Source: Fictibacillus barbaricus (GTDB lineage Bacteria > Bacillota > Bacilli > Bacillales > Fictibacillaceae). From it: a DNA stretch of 64,000 nt. Positions 10,866-19,340 of this stretch are shown here, in pieces. The first letter of the stretch is position 1; the number at the start of each line of letters is the position of its first letter. Location of the stretch: contig NZ_BMCE01000001.1 in the NCBI RefSeq assembly GCF_014635025.1, forward strand, positions 1,488,001 through 1,552,000. The letters run 5' to 3'. The translations under genes were made by a program, and so were the position numbers. The notes beneath the pieces were generated by a model. It saw nothing but the letters and a program-made list of their open reading frames with translations. It ran no database searches and had not been told where the DNA came from.

Positions 10866-12218
10866 TTGCCATCCGTAGCATTTCATACATTAGGTTGTAA
10901 AGTAAATCACTACGAAACAGAAGCGATCTGGCAGCTGTTTCAAGCAGAAGGTTATGAAAGAACTGACTTTGACAGCACCGCTGATGTTTATGTAATAAAC
11001 ACGTGTACCGTTACGAACACCGGTGATAAAAAAAGCAGACAAGTCATAAGAAGAGCGATCCGTAAAAATCCGGATGCAGTCATTTGTGTAACAGGTTGTT
11101 ATGCTCAAACATCACCAGCAGAAATTATGGCCATTCCTGGCGTTGATGTAGTAGTTGGAACACAGGATCGTTCAAAGATGCTGTCATATATCCAACAGTA
11201 CAAAGAAGAACGTATGCCTATTAACGGAGTTTCAAACATCATGAAGGCGCGAGTATATGAAGAGTTAGATGTACCTGCCTTTACAGACCGAACAAGAGCA
11301 TCATTAAAGATCCAAGAAGGGTGCAATAACTTCTGTACGTTCTGTATCATTCCATGGGCTAGAGGCTTGCTGCGTTCAAGAAAGCCTGAAGATGTGTTAG
11401 CTCAGGCACAGCAGCTGGTTGATTCTGGATACAAAGAGATCGTTCTTACTGGAATCCATACAGCGGGTTACGGTGAAGATATAAAGGATTATTCTTTTGC
11501 TAAACTTCTTGCTGATCTAGACAAAAATATCACTGGGCTTAAACGTATACGTATTTCTTCTATCGAGGCTAGTCAAATTTCGGACGAAGTGATTGAAGTT
11601 ATGGGAAAATCGGACAAAATTGTTCCTCATCTTCACATTCCGCTACAGTCTGGATCTAACACGGTCCTTCAAAGAATGAGAAGAAAGTATTCGATGGAGA
11701 TGTTTGGTGAAAGATTAGACCGTCTTAAAGAGGCACTACCAGGACTTGCGATCACATCAGATGTTATTGTTGGTTTTCCTGGGGAGACAGAAGAAGAGTT
11801 TATGGAAACCTATCGTTTCATCGAGAAACACAAGTTTATGGAGCTTCATGTATTTCCTTATTCAAAGCGTACAGGTACTCCAGCTGCCAAGATGGAAAAT
11901 CAGGTTCCGGAAGAAGTTAAAAACGAACGTGTTCATAAATTAATTGCACTATCCGATCAATTAGCTAAAGAATATGCATCTGACTTCGAAGATGAAGTAG
12001 TTGAAGTTATTCCAGAGGAATCATTTAAAGAAGAACCTGGAAATAATTTATTTGTAGGATACACTCCAAATTATCTTAAGGTAGTATTTGAAGGAAATGA
12101 AGAGATGATTGGTAAATTGGTAAAAGTGAAAATCACAGAAGCTGGGTATCCTTATAATAAAGGTGTATTTGTAAAACAAGAAATGGAAGAAATCCTGAAG
12201 CAAGCTGTTTCAAGCTAA
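10866..12218 (+). CDS. mtaB: tRNA (t6A37) methylthiotransferase MtaB
   Basis: Radical-SAM methylthiotransferase that converts t6A37 to ms2t6A37 in ANN-decoding tRNAs. It has about 450 residues: an N-terminal UPF0004 domain with cluster cysteines (TLGCKVNHYET, INTCTVT, CVTGCYAQ), a radical SAM domain (GCNNFCTFCIIPWARG), and a C-terminal TRAM domain. The start is judged to be TTG at 10866, six bases after AAAGGGGTGA; a GTG at 10857 is inside that site. The MtaB-type sequence GCKVNHYETEAIW separates it from MiaB. It ends the dnaJ-prmA-rsmE-mtaB run. Confidence 0.94.
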   Translation: MPSVAFHTLGCKVNHYETEAIWQLFQAEGYERTDFDSTADVYVINTCTVTNTGDKKSRQVIRRAIRKNPDAVICVTGCYAQTSPAEIMAIPGVDVVVGTQDRSKMLSYIQQYKEERMPINGVSNIMKARVYEELDVPAFTDRTRASLKIQEGCNNFCTFCIIPWARGLLRSRKPEDVLAQAQQLVDSGYKEIVLTGIHTAGYGEDIKDYSFAKLLADLDKNITGLKRIRISSIEASQISDEVIEVMGKSDKIVPHLHIPLQSGSNTVLQRMRRKYSMEMFGERLDRLKEALPGLAITSDVIVGFPGETEEEFMETYRFIEKHKFMELHVFPYSKRTGTPAAKMENQVPEEVKNERVHKLIALSDQLAKEYASDFEDEVVEVIPEESFKEEPGNNLFVGYTPNYLKVVFEGNEEMIGKLVKVKITEAGYPYNKGVFVKQEMEEILKQAVSS

Positions 12219-12248
12219 CATCCTGGAGTTCACGCCAGGATGTTTTTT
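12219..12248 (+). terminator. Terminator after mtaB
   Basis: CATCCTGG (12219-12226) and CCAGGATG (12235-12242) form a perfect stem with an 8-base loop, followed by six T. Confidence 0.92.
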
Positions 12249-12350
12249 GTTTAGTATGGAGAATTGATCTGCAGTAACTCGATTTATGTCGAATTATTTG
12301 ATATGATTACTAACGGTATTTAATTTTGATTTACGAAAGGGTTTGTTGAA

Positions 12351-13025
12351 ATGAGCGAATTAAACGTTGCAAGAATGATCGACCACACAGCATTAAAAGC
12401 AGAAACTACAAAAGAGCAGATTCTAACTCTTTGTGAAGAAGCTAAAAAATATAATTTCTTTTCTGTATGTGTAAATCCTACATGGGTCTATACAGCATTT
12501 GAACAACTAAAAGACTCAGATGTTGCCGTTTGTACGGTAATTGGTTTCCCATTAGGAGCAAACACACCTGAAGTAAAGGCGTTTGAAACAAAGAATGCGA
12601 TCGAAAATGGTGCAACAGAAGTAGATATGGTAATAAACATCGGTGCTTTAAAAGATGGCAACTTTGAGCTTGTTGAACAAGATGTTCGCGCAGTTGTTGA
12701 AGCGGCAAAAGGAAAAGCATTAACAAAAGCAATTATTGAGACTTCTCTTTTAACAGACGAAGAAAAAGTAAAAGCTTGCGAAATTGCTGTAAAAGCAGGA
12801 ATTGACTTCGTTAAAACCTCAACAGGCTTCTCTACTGGTGGAGCGACTGTGGAAGATATTAAGTTAATGCGTAAAACGGTTGGACCTAACATCGGTGTGA
12901 AAGCATCAGGTGCAGTTCGTGACCGTGAAACAGCTTTAGCCATGATTGAAGCAGGTGCGACACGTATTGGAGCAAGTGCAGGTATTGCGATTGTTGAAGG
13001 CGGAACATCTACTTCAGATTATTAA
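12351..13025 (+). CDS. deoC: Deoxyribose-phosphate aldolase
   Basis: Class I aldolase that cleaves 2-deoxyribose 5-phosphate to glyceraldehyde 3-phosphate and acetaldehyde in deoxynucleoside breakdown. It has 224 residues, the usual length, with the Schiff-base lysine in [14 protein letters not shown], the [10 protein letters not shown] start and [26 protein letters not shown] near the end. The ribosome binding site is GAAAGGG. It stands alone between a terminator and the rpsU promoter; no deoxynucleoside kinase, transporter or DeoR-type regulator lies beside it. B. subtilis keeps this gene in a separate operon. Confidence 0.95.
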   Translation: MSELNVARMIDHTALKAETTKEQILTLCEEAKKYNFFSVCVNPTWVYTAFEQLKDSDVAVCTVIGFPLGANTPEVKAFETKNAIENGATEVDMVINIGALKDGNFELVEQDVRAVVEAAKGKALTKAIIETSLLTDEEKVKACEIAVKAGIDFVKTSTGFSTGGATVEDIKLMRKTVGPNIGVKASGAVRDRETALAMIEAGATRIGASAGIAIVEGGTSTSDY

Positions 13026-13069
13026 GCAATAGACAAAAATCTCTCCTGAACCAGCCTGTTCAAATTAAG

Positions 13070-13098
13070 TTGACCGCATGACGTGGATATATTATAAT
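13070..13098 (+). promoter_or_regulatory. Sigma-A promoter of rpsU-yqeY
   Basis: TTGACC (13070-13075) and TATAAT (13093-13098) are separated by exactly 17 bases. The leader to rpsU is about 60 bases. Confidence 0.85.
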
Positions 13099-13163
13099 GG
13101 CAAAAGATATGTGACGCATTCTTACGATTCTTGTAAGGGTGGTCTGGAGGGAGGGAAATACAA

Positions 13164-13337
13164 ATGGCAGAAACACGTGTTCGCAAGAACGAATCCATTG
13201 ATGATGCTCTTCGTCGTTTTAAAAGATCCGTTTCCAAAGATGGAACATTGGCTGAAGTTAAAAAGCGCAAGCATTATGAAAAGCCAAGCGTAAAGCGAAA
13301 GAAGAAGGCTGAGGCAGCAAGAAAGCGTAAGTTCTAA
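13164..13337 (+). CDS. rpsU: 30S ribosomal protein S21
   Basis: A 57-residue, strongly basic protein starting [20 protein letters not shown] and ending RKRKF, matching ribosomal protein S21 of Bacillaceae along its whole length. S21 sits on the platform of the small subunit near the anti-Shine-Dalgarno sequence. The ATG at 13164 follows a strong GGAGGGAGGG ribosome binding site. It is followed 14 bases later by yqeY, the usual neighbour. Confidence 0.97.
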   Translation: MAETRVRKNESIDDALRRFKRSVSKDGTLAEVKKRKHYEKPSVKRKKKAEAARKRKF

Positions 13338-13351
13338 GAGAGGTGTAAGAT

Positions 13352-13795
13352 ATGAGTCTTCTTGATACATTGAATCAAGACATGAAGCAAGCGATGAAGA
13401 ATAAAGACAAGCAAAAGCTTTCCGTTATTCGTATGTTGAAGGCATCTCTGCAAAACGAGGCAATCAAACATGGACACGAATTAAATGAGGAAGAAGAGCT
13501 CACTGTGCTTGCACGCGAAATGAAACAAAGAAAAGACTCCCTCCAAGAATTCGAAAAAGCGGGCCGCGAAGATTTAGTAGCTGGTCTAAGAGATGAAATT
13601 GCTGTTCTTACGCCATATTTACCGAAACAGCTCACAGAAGAAGAACTGCAAGAAATAGTTGCTCAGACCATTTCTGAAACAGGTGCTGCTTCAAAAGCTG
13701 ACATGGGTAAAGTTATGGGTGCACTTATGCCGAAAGTTAAAGGGAAAGCCGATGGCGGACTCGTTAACCGTATAGTGCAGCAACAATTATCATAA
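13352..13795 (+). CDS. yqeY: GatB/YqeY domain-containing protein
   Basis: A 147-residue protein with the all-helical GatB/YqeY domain that resembles the tRNA-binding tail of the amidotransferase subunit GatB. It begins [20 protein letters not shown] and contains [14 protein letters not shown] and [23 protein letters not shown], both typical. Its biochemical role is not settled; tRNA binding is inferred from the family. It has an AGAGGTG binding site and is co-transcribed with rpsU up to a strong terminator. Confidence 0.93.
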   Translation: MSLLDTLNQDMKQAMKNKDKQKLSVIRMLKASLQNEAIKHGHELNEEEELTVLAREMKQRKDSLQEFEKAGREDLVAGLRDEIAVLTPYLPKQLTEEELQEIVAQTISETGAASKADMGKVMGALMPKVKGKADGGLVNRIVQQQLS

Positions 13796-13805
13796 TTGAA
13801 ATGAC

Positions 13806-13840
13806 AAAACGCTCTGTATTTATACAGAGCGTTTTCTTAT
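13806..13840 (+). terminator. Terminator after yqeY
   Basis: A perfect 14-base stem (13806-13819 with 13822-13835, AAAACGCTCTGTAT and its complement) is flanked by A on one side and T on the other, so it can work in both directions. Confidence 0.92.
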
Positions 13841-13904
13841 TTTCATTTTTTGAAACTTTTTTCCATAAATTAACGTAAAATAGAAATGAAGGGGGTGTTT
13901 GTTT

Positions 13905-15245
13905 GTGAAAAGAACCCGATTGCTTATTTATACCCTTTGCCTTTTGTGGGGAATCTATGGATTGTGTTCAACTTCTGAAGTATTTTCAGCAGGTAAAGGA
14001 AAGACAGTAGCATTCATACCAGTTGAACATGAAGTCGAGAGAGGTCTGGAAGCTTTTTTAGAACGAAATATTGAAAAAGCAGAAGAAGATGGAACAGACC
14101 ATGTCGTTCTTGAAATTTACACACCCGGAGGCAGGGTCGACGCCGCATTACATATAGCAAAAATAATGAGGGAAACAGAAATCCCTATCACCGCTTATGT
14201 CGTTAAAAATGCTTTTTCGGCTGGTGCGTATATTGCCTTAAACGCAGATCAGATCGTTATGAAACCTTCTACGACTATCGGGTCAGCAGCTGTGATCGAC
14301 AACCAAGGAAATACGGCAGGACAAAAGGCAGAATCTGCTTGGAAAGCTGAAATGCTTGCAGCGGCAGAGCTTAATGAAAGAGATCCTTTGTATGCTGAAG
14401 CTATGGTCGATCCTGATGTTGAGATTCCTGAGCTGGGATTAGAAAAAGGAGAGCTTCTTACATTAACGGCAAGTGAAGCAATAAAAGTAGGGTATGCAGA
14501 AAAAATTGCAGAAGACCGGCAGGAACTTTTGGCTCATTTAAACTTAGATGATGCAAAAATAGTGGAATCAGAGCCTACGCTCGCTGATAAGATAGCCCGA
14601 TTTGTTACGAATCCTGTAGTTGTACCAATCTTGTTATCATTAGGAAGCTTAGGTCTTGTATTGGAACTGTATACACCAGGGTTTGGAATAGCAGGTTCAA
14701 TTGGAGCGTTATCCCTATTATTATTCTTTTATGGTCATATGATAGCAGGTTTAGCGGGTTGGGAAGCAATCCTATTATTTGGCACTGGATTGGTATTAAT
14801 CATATTGGAATTATTTTTGCCTGGTGGAATTATAGGCATACTTGGAGTGGTTGCCATGTTGACAGGGCTGATACTAGCAGGTGGTTCACTATCAGGAATT
14901 TTGATTGCAATTGCAATAGCGATTGTTGTTACTGTAATTGGATCTTACTTTTTCCTCAGATCTTTTGGATACAATGGTCCATTAAAACGGCTCGTATTAT
15001 TCGATTCAACGAGTTCCGAAAAAGGGTACCTTTCACATCAGGAACGTACGGATCTGACCGGCAGAGTAGGGATTGCCGCTACTCCCTTAAGGCCTTCAGG
15101 CAGTGTGAAACTAGATGATGAATATCTAGATGTAGTTACAGAAGGAACTTATATTGAAAAAGGCAAAACAGTAAAGATCATTAAAGTAAGTGGTGGACGT
15201 GTTGTTGTTCGGTCTGTTGAAAAGACGGAAGAAAATATTGATTAA
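13905..15245 (+). CDS. nfeD: NfeD family membrane protease (long form)
   Basis: Long-form NfeD: a secreted ClpP-like serine protease domain joined to membrane helices and a C-terminal OB-fold NfeD domain; it works with the flotillin encoded next to it in membrane microdomains. The 446-residue protein has a signal peptide (1-29), the protease motif TPGGRVDAA (73-81), the likely catalytic Ser105 in AFSAGAY, lysine candidates near residues 141-147, four to five membrane segments (about 225-350), and a C-terminal beta domain. The start is GTG at 13905, eight bases after GGGGGTG; a TTG at 13899 is too close to the site. floA follows 16 bases after. Confidence 0.93.
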   Translation: MKRTRLLIYTLCLLWGIYGLCSTSEVFSAGKGKTVAFIPVEHEVERGLEAFLERNIEKAEEDGTDHVVLEIYTPGGRVDAALHIAKIMRETEIPITAYVVKNAFSAGAYIALNADQIVMKPSTTIGSAAVIDNQGNTAGQKAESAWKAEMLAAAELNERDPLYAEAMVDPDVEIPELGLEKGELLTLTASEAIKVGYAEKIAEDRQELLAHLNLDDAKIVESEPTLADKIARFVTNPVVVPILLSLGSLGLVLELYTPGFGIAGSIGALSLLLFFYGHMIAGLAGWEAILLFGTGLVLIILELFLPGGIIGILGVVAMLTGLILAGGSLSGILIAIAIAIVVTVIGSYFFLRSFGYNGPLKRLVLFDSTSSEKGYLSHQERTDLTGRVGIAATPLRPSGSVKLDDEYLDVVTEGTYIEKGKTVKIIKVSGGRVVVRSVEKTEENID

Positions 15246-15261
15246 ATAGGAGAGTGTTGTG

Positions 15262-16269
15262 ATGTTGGAATTTGGTTCGATCGCAAGTATTGTTATCATT
15301 GGGCTAATCGTTATTGCCTTAGCAGTATTATTCACTTTTGTTCCAGTGATGCTTTGGGTCTCTGCATTAGCTGCAGGTGTTAGAGTTGGGATTTTCACAT
15401 TAGTAGGGATGAGATTAAGAAGAGTTATTCCAAGTCGTGTAGTAAACCCTTTGATTAAAGCCGTAAAAGCTGGATTAGAATTAAGTACAAATCAGCTTGA
15501 AAGTCATTACTTAGCGGGAGGGAACGTAGACCGTGTTGTTAATGCATTAATTGCTGCACATCGTGCAAATATTGAACTAAGCTTTGAAAGAGCAGCAGCG
15601 ATTGATCTTGCAGGGCGTGATGTGCTCGAAGCCGTTCAGATGAGTGTCAACCCAAAAGTTATCGAAACACCTTTTATCGCAGGTGTAGCTCTAGATGGAA
15701 TCGAAGTTAAAGCAAAAGCAAGAATTACAGTTCGTGCGAATATAGAACGTCTTGTGGGCGGGGCAGGAGAAGAAACAGTAATCGCACGTGTTGGCGAAGG
15801 GATTGTAAGTACAATTGGTTCTTCTCAAAATCATAAAAAAGTTCTTGAAAACCCGGATATGATCTCACAGACCGTACTATCGAAAGGATTGGATGCGGGG
15901 ACTGCATTCGAGATTCTCTCTATTGATATTGCCGACATTGATATCGGTAAGAATATTGGGGCGGAACTTCAGACTGATCAAGCGATGGCTGATAAGAATA
16001 TCGCACAGGCGAAAGCGGAAGAAAGACGTGCGATGGCCGTTGCGAATGAACAGGAAATGAAAGCAAAAGTTCAAGAAATGAGAGCAAAAGTTGTGGAAGC
16101 TGAAGCGGAAGTACCTATGGCTTTAGCAGAAGCGCTCAGATCAGGAAATATGGGTTTTATGGATTATATGAACATGAAGAACATAATGGCAGACACAACC
16201 ATGCGTGAATCCATCAGTAAATCATCAAATCCTGATAAAGAGAACGATGATAAAGGACGGAAGATGTAA
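15262..16269 (+). CDS. floA: Flotillin-like protein FloA
   Basis: Scaffold protein of functional membrane microdomains. The 335-residue sequence has an N-terminal membrane hairpin (about residues 4-50, including [20 protein letters not shown]), an SPFH/PHB-like region ([41 protein letters not shown]), and a coiled coil rich in Glu-Ala ([22 protein letters not shown]) that drives oligomerisation. Identity to B. subtilis FloA is evident across the chain. The ATG at 15262 has an AGGAGAGTG site. It is coupled with nfeD and yqfB. Confidence 0.97.
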   Translation: MLEFGSIASIVIIGLIVIALAVLFTFVPVMLWVSALAAGVRVGIFTLVGMRLRRVIPSRVVNPLIKAVKAGLELSTNQLESHYLAGGNVDRVVNALIAAHRANIELSFERAAAIDLAGRDVLEAVQMSVNPKVIETPFIAGVALDGIEVKAKARITVRANIERLVGGAGEETVIARVGEGIVSTIGSSQNHKKVLENPDMISQTVLSKGLDAGTAFEILSIDIADIDIGKNIGAELQTDQAMADKNIAQAKAEERRAMAVANEQEMKAKVQEMRAKVVEAEAEVPMALAEALRSGNMGFMDYMNMKNIMADTTMRESISKSSNPDKENDDKGRKM

Positions 16270-16270
16270 C

Positions 16271-16696
16271 ATGAATGTTGTAGAAGCGATTATTGAACTT
16301 CTATTTGCGAATATCGCTTTTGTTATTCTTATTGCAGGTGGACTATATAGTTTCTTTAAAAGGTTAAAAGAAACAAAAAATACGGCAAAACCCATCCCTG
16401 AGAGGCGTGTTAACAATCAACCGAAACAAACTGTGTCGCCCTTTGGTGTGCCTTCTGCTCCTCCTGAAGCAAAAGAGGCAATAGATAATGCCGCACCTAT
16501 TCATTCCGAAAAGAAATATGAAAGATCGGGCAACGTGCGCCACGAGAGAATAGCAAATGAAAAAGCTTTATATCGGTATCAGGATAAAGAAGAAGCTATA
16601 TTAAGTACGTTTAAGGTCGATCAAAAGGAATTGCAAAAAGCAGTTATCTGGTCAGAAATTCTTTCTAAGCCTAAAGCATTGCAGAGGCGATCATAA
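16271..16696 (+). CDS. yqfB: YqfB-like membrane-anchored protein of unknown function
   Basis: A 141-residue protein with one N-terminal membrane segment (about residues 5-27, FANIAFVILIAGGLYSFF), then a long charged, Pro/Lys-rich cytoplasmic part and a short C-terminal helix (LQKAVIWSEILSKPKALQ). It starts one base after the floA stop, so it is translationally coupled to the flotillin. Its place between floA and yqfC is that of yqfB in B. subtilis; sequence identity could not be checked. An interaction with FloA is suggested only by context. Confidence 0.65.
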   Translation: MNVVEAIIELLFANIAFVILIAGGLYSFFKRLKETKNTAKPIPERRVNNQPKQTVSPFGVPSAPPEAKEAIDNAAPIHSEKKYERSGNVRHERIANEKALYRYQDKEEAILSTFKVDQKELQKAVIWSEILSKPKALQRRS

Positions 16697-16720
16697 CTAA
16701 AGGAAAACAATGAAATAGTG

Positions 16721-16749
16721 TGATAGTTTACCCCCTACTCTCATAAAAA
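16721..16749 (+). promoter_or_regulatory. Possible sigma-E promoter of yqfC inside the hairpin
   Basis: TGATAGT (16721-16727) and CATAAAAA (16742-16749), 14 bases apart, partly match the sigma-E pattern. yqfC-yqfD belong to the sigma-E regulon in B. subtilis. Transcripts from here would begin about 16756, inside the 3' arm of the terminator hairpin. The match is imperfect. Confidence 0.3.
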
Positions 16750-16769
16750 TGGAGAGAGGGGGTTTTTTT
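16731..16769 (+). terminator. Terminator hairpin overlapping the yqfC ribosome binding site
   Basis: CCCCCTACTCTC (16731-16742) pairs with GAGAGAGGGGG (16752-16762) with one bulged A, loop of nine bases, then T7 (16763-16769). It closes the nfeD-floA-yqfB operon. The G-rich 3' arm is at the same time the Shine-Dalgarno sequence of yqfC, whose ATG starts at 16770, right after the T tract. Confidence 0.85.
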
Positions 16770-17051
16770 ATGGGAAAATTGCGGCAGCAAGTTAGCAAAT
16801 GGATGATGCAGAACCTTGAGCTTCCAGCAGACGTAGTAATGGATCTTCCCCGGATTACGATGATCGGACAACTACACATTTATATAGAAAACCACAGGGG
16901 TGTAAAAGCGTTCTCGAATGAGCAGCTTACTCTCAAATTAAAACAGGGGACTCTCGTTATTAAAGGGAGTGAGTTTGTAATTAAAACAATCTTGCCAGAA
17001 GAGATTCTGCTTGAAGGGACGATAGCTTCCGTAGACTTTGAAAATGACTAA
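16770..17051 (+). CDS. yqfC: Sporulation protein YqfC
   Basis: A 93-residue YabP/YqfC-family protein, MGKLRQQVSKWMMQ at the start, with the conserved DLPRITMIGQLHIYIENHRG and the C-terminal FVIKTILPEEILLEG. In B. subtilis it is made in the mother cell under sigma-E with yqfD; its molecular role is unknown. The ATG at 16770 is taken because the conserved family start lies there and GAGGGGG is 7 bases upstream; an ATG at 16749 sits in the hairpin loop. The start region is folded into a terminator hairpin. yqfD follows after 26 bases. Confidence 0.92.
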   Translation: MGKLRQQVSKWMMQNLELPADVVMDLPRITMIGQLHIYIENHRGVKAFSNEQLTLKLKQGTLVIKGSEFVIKTILPEEILLEGTIASVDFEND

Positions 17052-17077
17052 TCGCTTGGATAATAGGGAGGGACAAA

Positions 17078-18268
17078 ATGAAAAGCAAATGGAAAAATGT
17101 TAAAGGCTATGTAAGAGTTGAAATTATTGGACAAGAATCCAGCTCGTTTATTAATAAGTGTATACAATCTGGAATACAGATTTGGGATATTCATCCCCTA
17201 GATAAAGACCGCGTACTCGTCTCCATTTCTGTTACCGAGGTTCGAAAAGTGAAAACCATCCTAAAAGAAAATAAATTAAAAATCAGGATTAAAGAAAAGA
17301 AGGGCACGCCATTTCTTTTAAAAAGAATGTGGAAAAGAAACGGCTTTATCCTCGGTATGCTCTCATTTATTTTTGTCCTTTTTTTACTATCTAATATGAT
17401 TTGGAATATAAATGTAACAGGCGCAAATCCTAAGACTGAATATGAGTTAAGAAAAGCAGCTGTTGAAATTGGGGTTACAAAAGGAAAGTTCATATTCCTG
17501 CTCCCGAATGTGAGAGAGATTCAAAGAGAGTTAACTGAAAAGATGGAGAATGTAACGTGGATCGGAGTTACACAACACGGAACATCTTACCGATTCGAGG
17601 TTGTTGAAAAAGAAATACCAGAAACAAAACAGACTACGGGTCCAAGGCATTTGGTGGCGACTAAGCAAGCCGTTATCCATTCCGTATTCGTTGAAAAAGG
17701 ACAACCCGTCGTAAGGGCTAATGATTACGTTAAAAAGGGCTCATTGTTAGTATCAGGACTCATAGGAAAAGAGAAGAAGCCAGAACTTGTAAGTGCAAAA
17801 GGGGAAATATGGGGGGAAGTCTGGTATCAAACAGAAGTTGAAGTCCCTTTAAACACTTCTTTTCAAACCTATACCGGAAAATATAAAAACAGGCATTATG
17901 TATCATTATTTGGTCTGGAGCTTCCCGTTTATGGATTTTCTGATGGAGAATTTCAAGATAAAACGGAAACACTAAATGAAACCCCTCTTTATTTAGCAAA
18001 ATGGAAGATGCCGATCTCTTATATTAAAAAAGAAATTCGGGAAACAGATGGGGTCAAACGTTCTTATACAAAAGCAGAAGCCATTGAAGTTGGAAAACAG
18101 ATGGCAAAGAAAGAATTAGCAAAAAAAGTGCCTGACGATGCAAAAATTAAAGGCGAAAAAGTTTGGCAACAAAACGTCTCGAATGGTAAAGTTAAAATAA
18201 CGATGCTCTACCAAGTAATTGAAAATATTGCATCTGAACAACCTATACCTATCCAACAAGGAGAATGA
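17078..18268 (+). CDS. yqfD: Sporulation protein YqfD
   Basis: A 396-residue protein with a cytoplasmic N-terminal domain (residues 1-85), a membrane segment at about 90-110 (GFILGMLSFIFVLFLLSNMIW), and a large outer domain that starts with INVTGANPKTEYELRKAA, similar to POTRA-type folds. It belongs to the YqfD family, made early in the mother cell during sporulation, with unknown biochemical function. The ribosome binding site is TAGGGAGGGA. It follows yqfC and overlaps the translation start region of phoH. Confidence 0.93.
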   Translation: MKSKWKNVKGYVRVEIIGQESSSFINKCIQSGIQIWDIHPLDKDRVLVSISVTEVRKVKTILKENKLKIRIKEKKGTPFLLKRMWKRNGFILGMLSFIFVLFLLSNMIWNINVTGANPKTEYELRKAAVEIGVTKGKFIFLLPNVREIQRELTEKMENVTWIGVTQHGTSYRFEVVEKEIPETKQTTGPRHLVATKQAVIHSVFVEKGQPVVRANDYVKKGSLLVSGLIGKEKKPELVSAKGEIWGEVWYQTEVEVPLNTSFQTYTGKYKNRHYVSLFGLELPVYGFSDGEFQDKTETLNETPLYLAKWKMPISYIKKEIRETDGVKRSYTKAEAIEVGKQMAKKELAKKVPDDAKIKGEKVWQQNVSNGKVKITMLYQVIENIASEQPIPIQQGE

Positions 18269-18273
18269 GTAGT

Positions 18274-19236
18274 TTGTCAGAAACGAAAAGACTTAATTCA
18301 TTACAACTCGAAAATACAACAGAAGCGGCTTCCCTATTTGGGCCGAACGATGCCTTTTTAAAGGTAATTGAAGACAAGCTTAACGTAAGTATAGTTACCC
18401 GTGGAGAGGAAATTTTAGTTTCAGGGCAGCTAGAGAAGGCCGAGATGGTCGAAGAGACGCTATTTGTCTTGCTGAAATTAGTGCGTAAAGGGATAAAGAT
18501 CTCAGAACGAGACATTGTTTATGCCGTTCAGCTTGCAGAAAAAAATATGCTGGATGAATTAAGTGAGCTATATGAAGAAGAAATTGCCGTAACAGCAAAA
18601 GGAAAGCCTATTCGAGTTAAGACTCTCGGCCAAAGGCACTATGTTCAGTCTATGAGAAAACGTGATCTTGTTTTCGGGATAGGACCTGCAGGGACTGGAA
18701 AGACATATCTAGCGGTAGTTATGGCTGTTAACGCATTAAAAGAAGGAAAAATGAAAAAGATTGTACTAACTCGTCCTGCCGTTGAAGCTGGTGAAAGCCT
18801 TGGATTTCTTCCTGGAGACTTAAAAGAAAAAGTCGATCCATACCTTCGCCCTCTTTATGATGCGCTTCATGATCTATTAGGAGCTGAACATACAGAAAGG
18901 CTGATCGAGCGCGGTACCATTGAAATTGCACCATTAGCATACATGAGAGGCCGTACTCTGGATGAAAGTTTTGTTATCTTAGATGAGGCTCAAAATACCA
19001 CACCGGAACAAATGAAGATGTTCCTGACACGCCTTGGATTCGGTTCAAAGATGGTTATTACAGGTGACCTAACTCAGATCGACCTTCCTCGAGGAAAGGA
19101 ATCAGGATTAAAAGTGACGGAAAAAAGACTTGAAAGCGTAAAAGGAATCGATTTTATATACTTAAAACAGCTGGATGTAGTACGTCATCCACTTGTTCAG
19201 CGAATTATTGAAGCTTATGAAACATACGAAGATTAA
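18274..19236 (+). CDS. phoH: PhoH family ATPase
   Basis: PhoH-like P-loop ATPase, a family linked to RNA metabolism and often found beside ybeY. It has about 320 residues with an N-terminal KH-like region and the ATPase core: Walker A GPAGTGKTYLAV, RPAVEAGESLGFLPGD, Walker B FVILDEAQNTTPEQMKM, and sensor TGDLTQIDLPRG. The start is uncertain: ATG at 18265 overlaps the yqfD stop but is one base from the AAGGAG site, while TTG at 18274 has the ideal 10-base distance and is preferred. Closed by a terminator. Confidence 0.93.
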   Translation: MSETKRLNSLQLENTTEAASLFGPNDAFLKVIEDKLNVSIVTRGEEILVSGQLEKAEMVEETLFVLLKLVRKGIKISERDIVYAVQLAEKNMLDELSELYEEEIAVTAKGKPIRVKTLGQRHYVQSMRKRDLVFGIGPAGTGKTYLAVVMAVNALKEGKMKKIVLTRPAVEAGESLGFLPGDLKEKVDPYLRPLYDALHDLLGAEHTERLIERGTIEIAPLAYMRGRTLDESFVILDEAQNTTPEQMKMFLTRLGFGSKMVITGDLTQIDLPRGKESGLKVTEKRLESVKGIDFIYLKQLDVVRHPLVQRIIEAYETYED

Positions 19237-19266
19237 GGCCTCCACATATCTGGAGTCCTTTTTTAC
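19235..19266 (+). terminator. Terminator after phoH
   Basis: AAGGCCTCCA (19235-19244) pairs with TGGAGTCCTT (19251-19260) with one mismatch, followed by a T run to 19264. Confidence 0.85.
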
Positions 19267-19340
19267 TTTTGACAAGTACCATATTTGTACAATTTTTGCT
19301 AAGATTAGTATAGGATGTACAGTTTAAGGAGTGGTAACGC

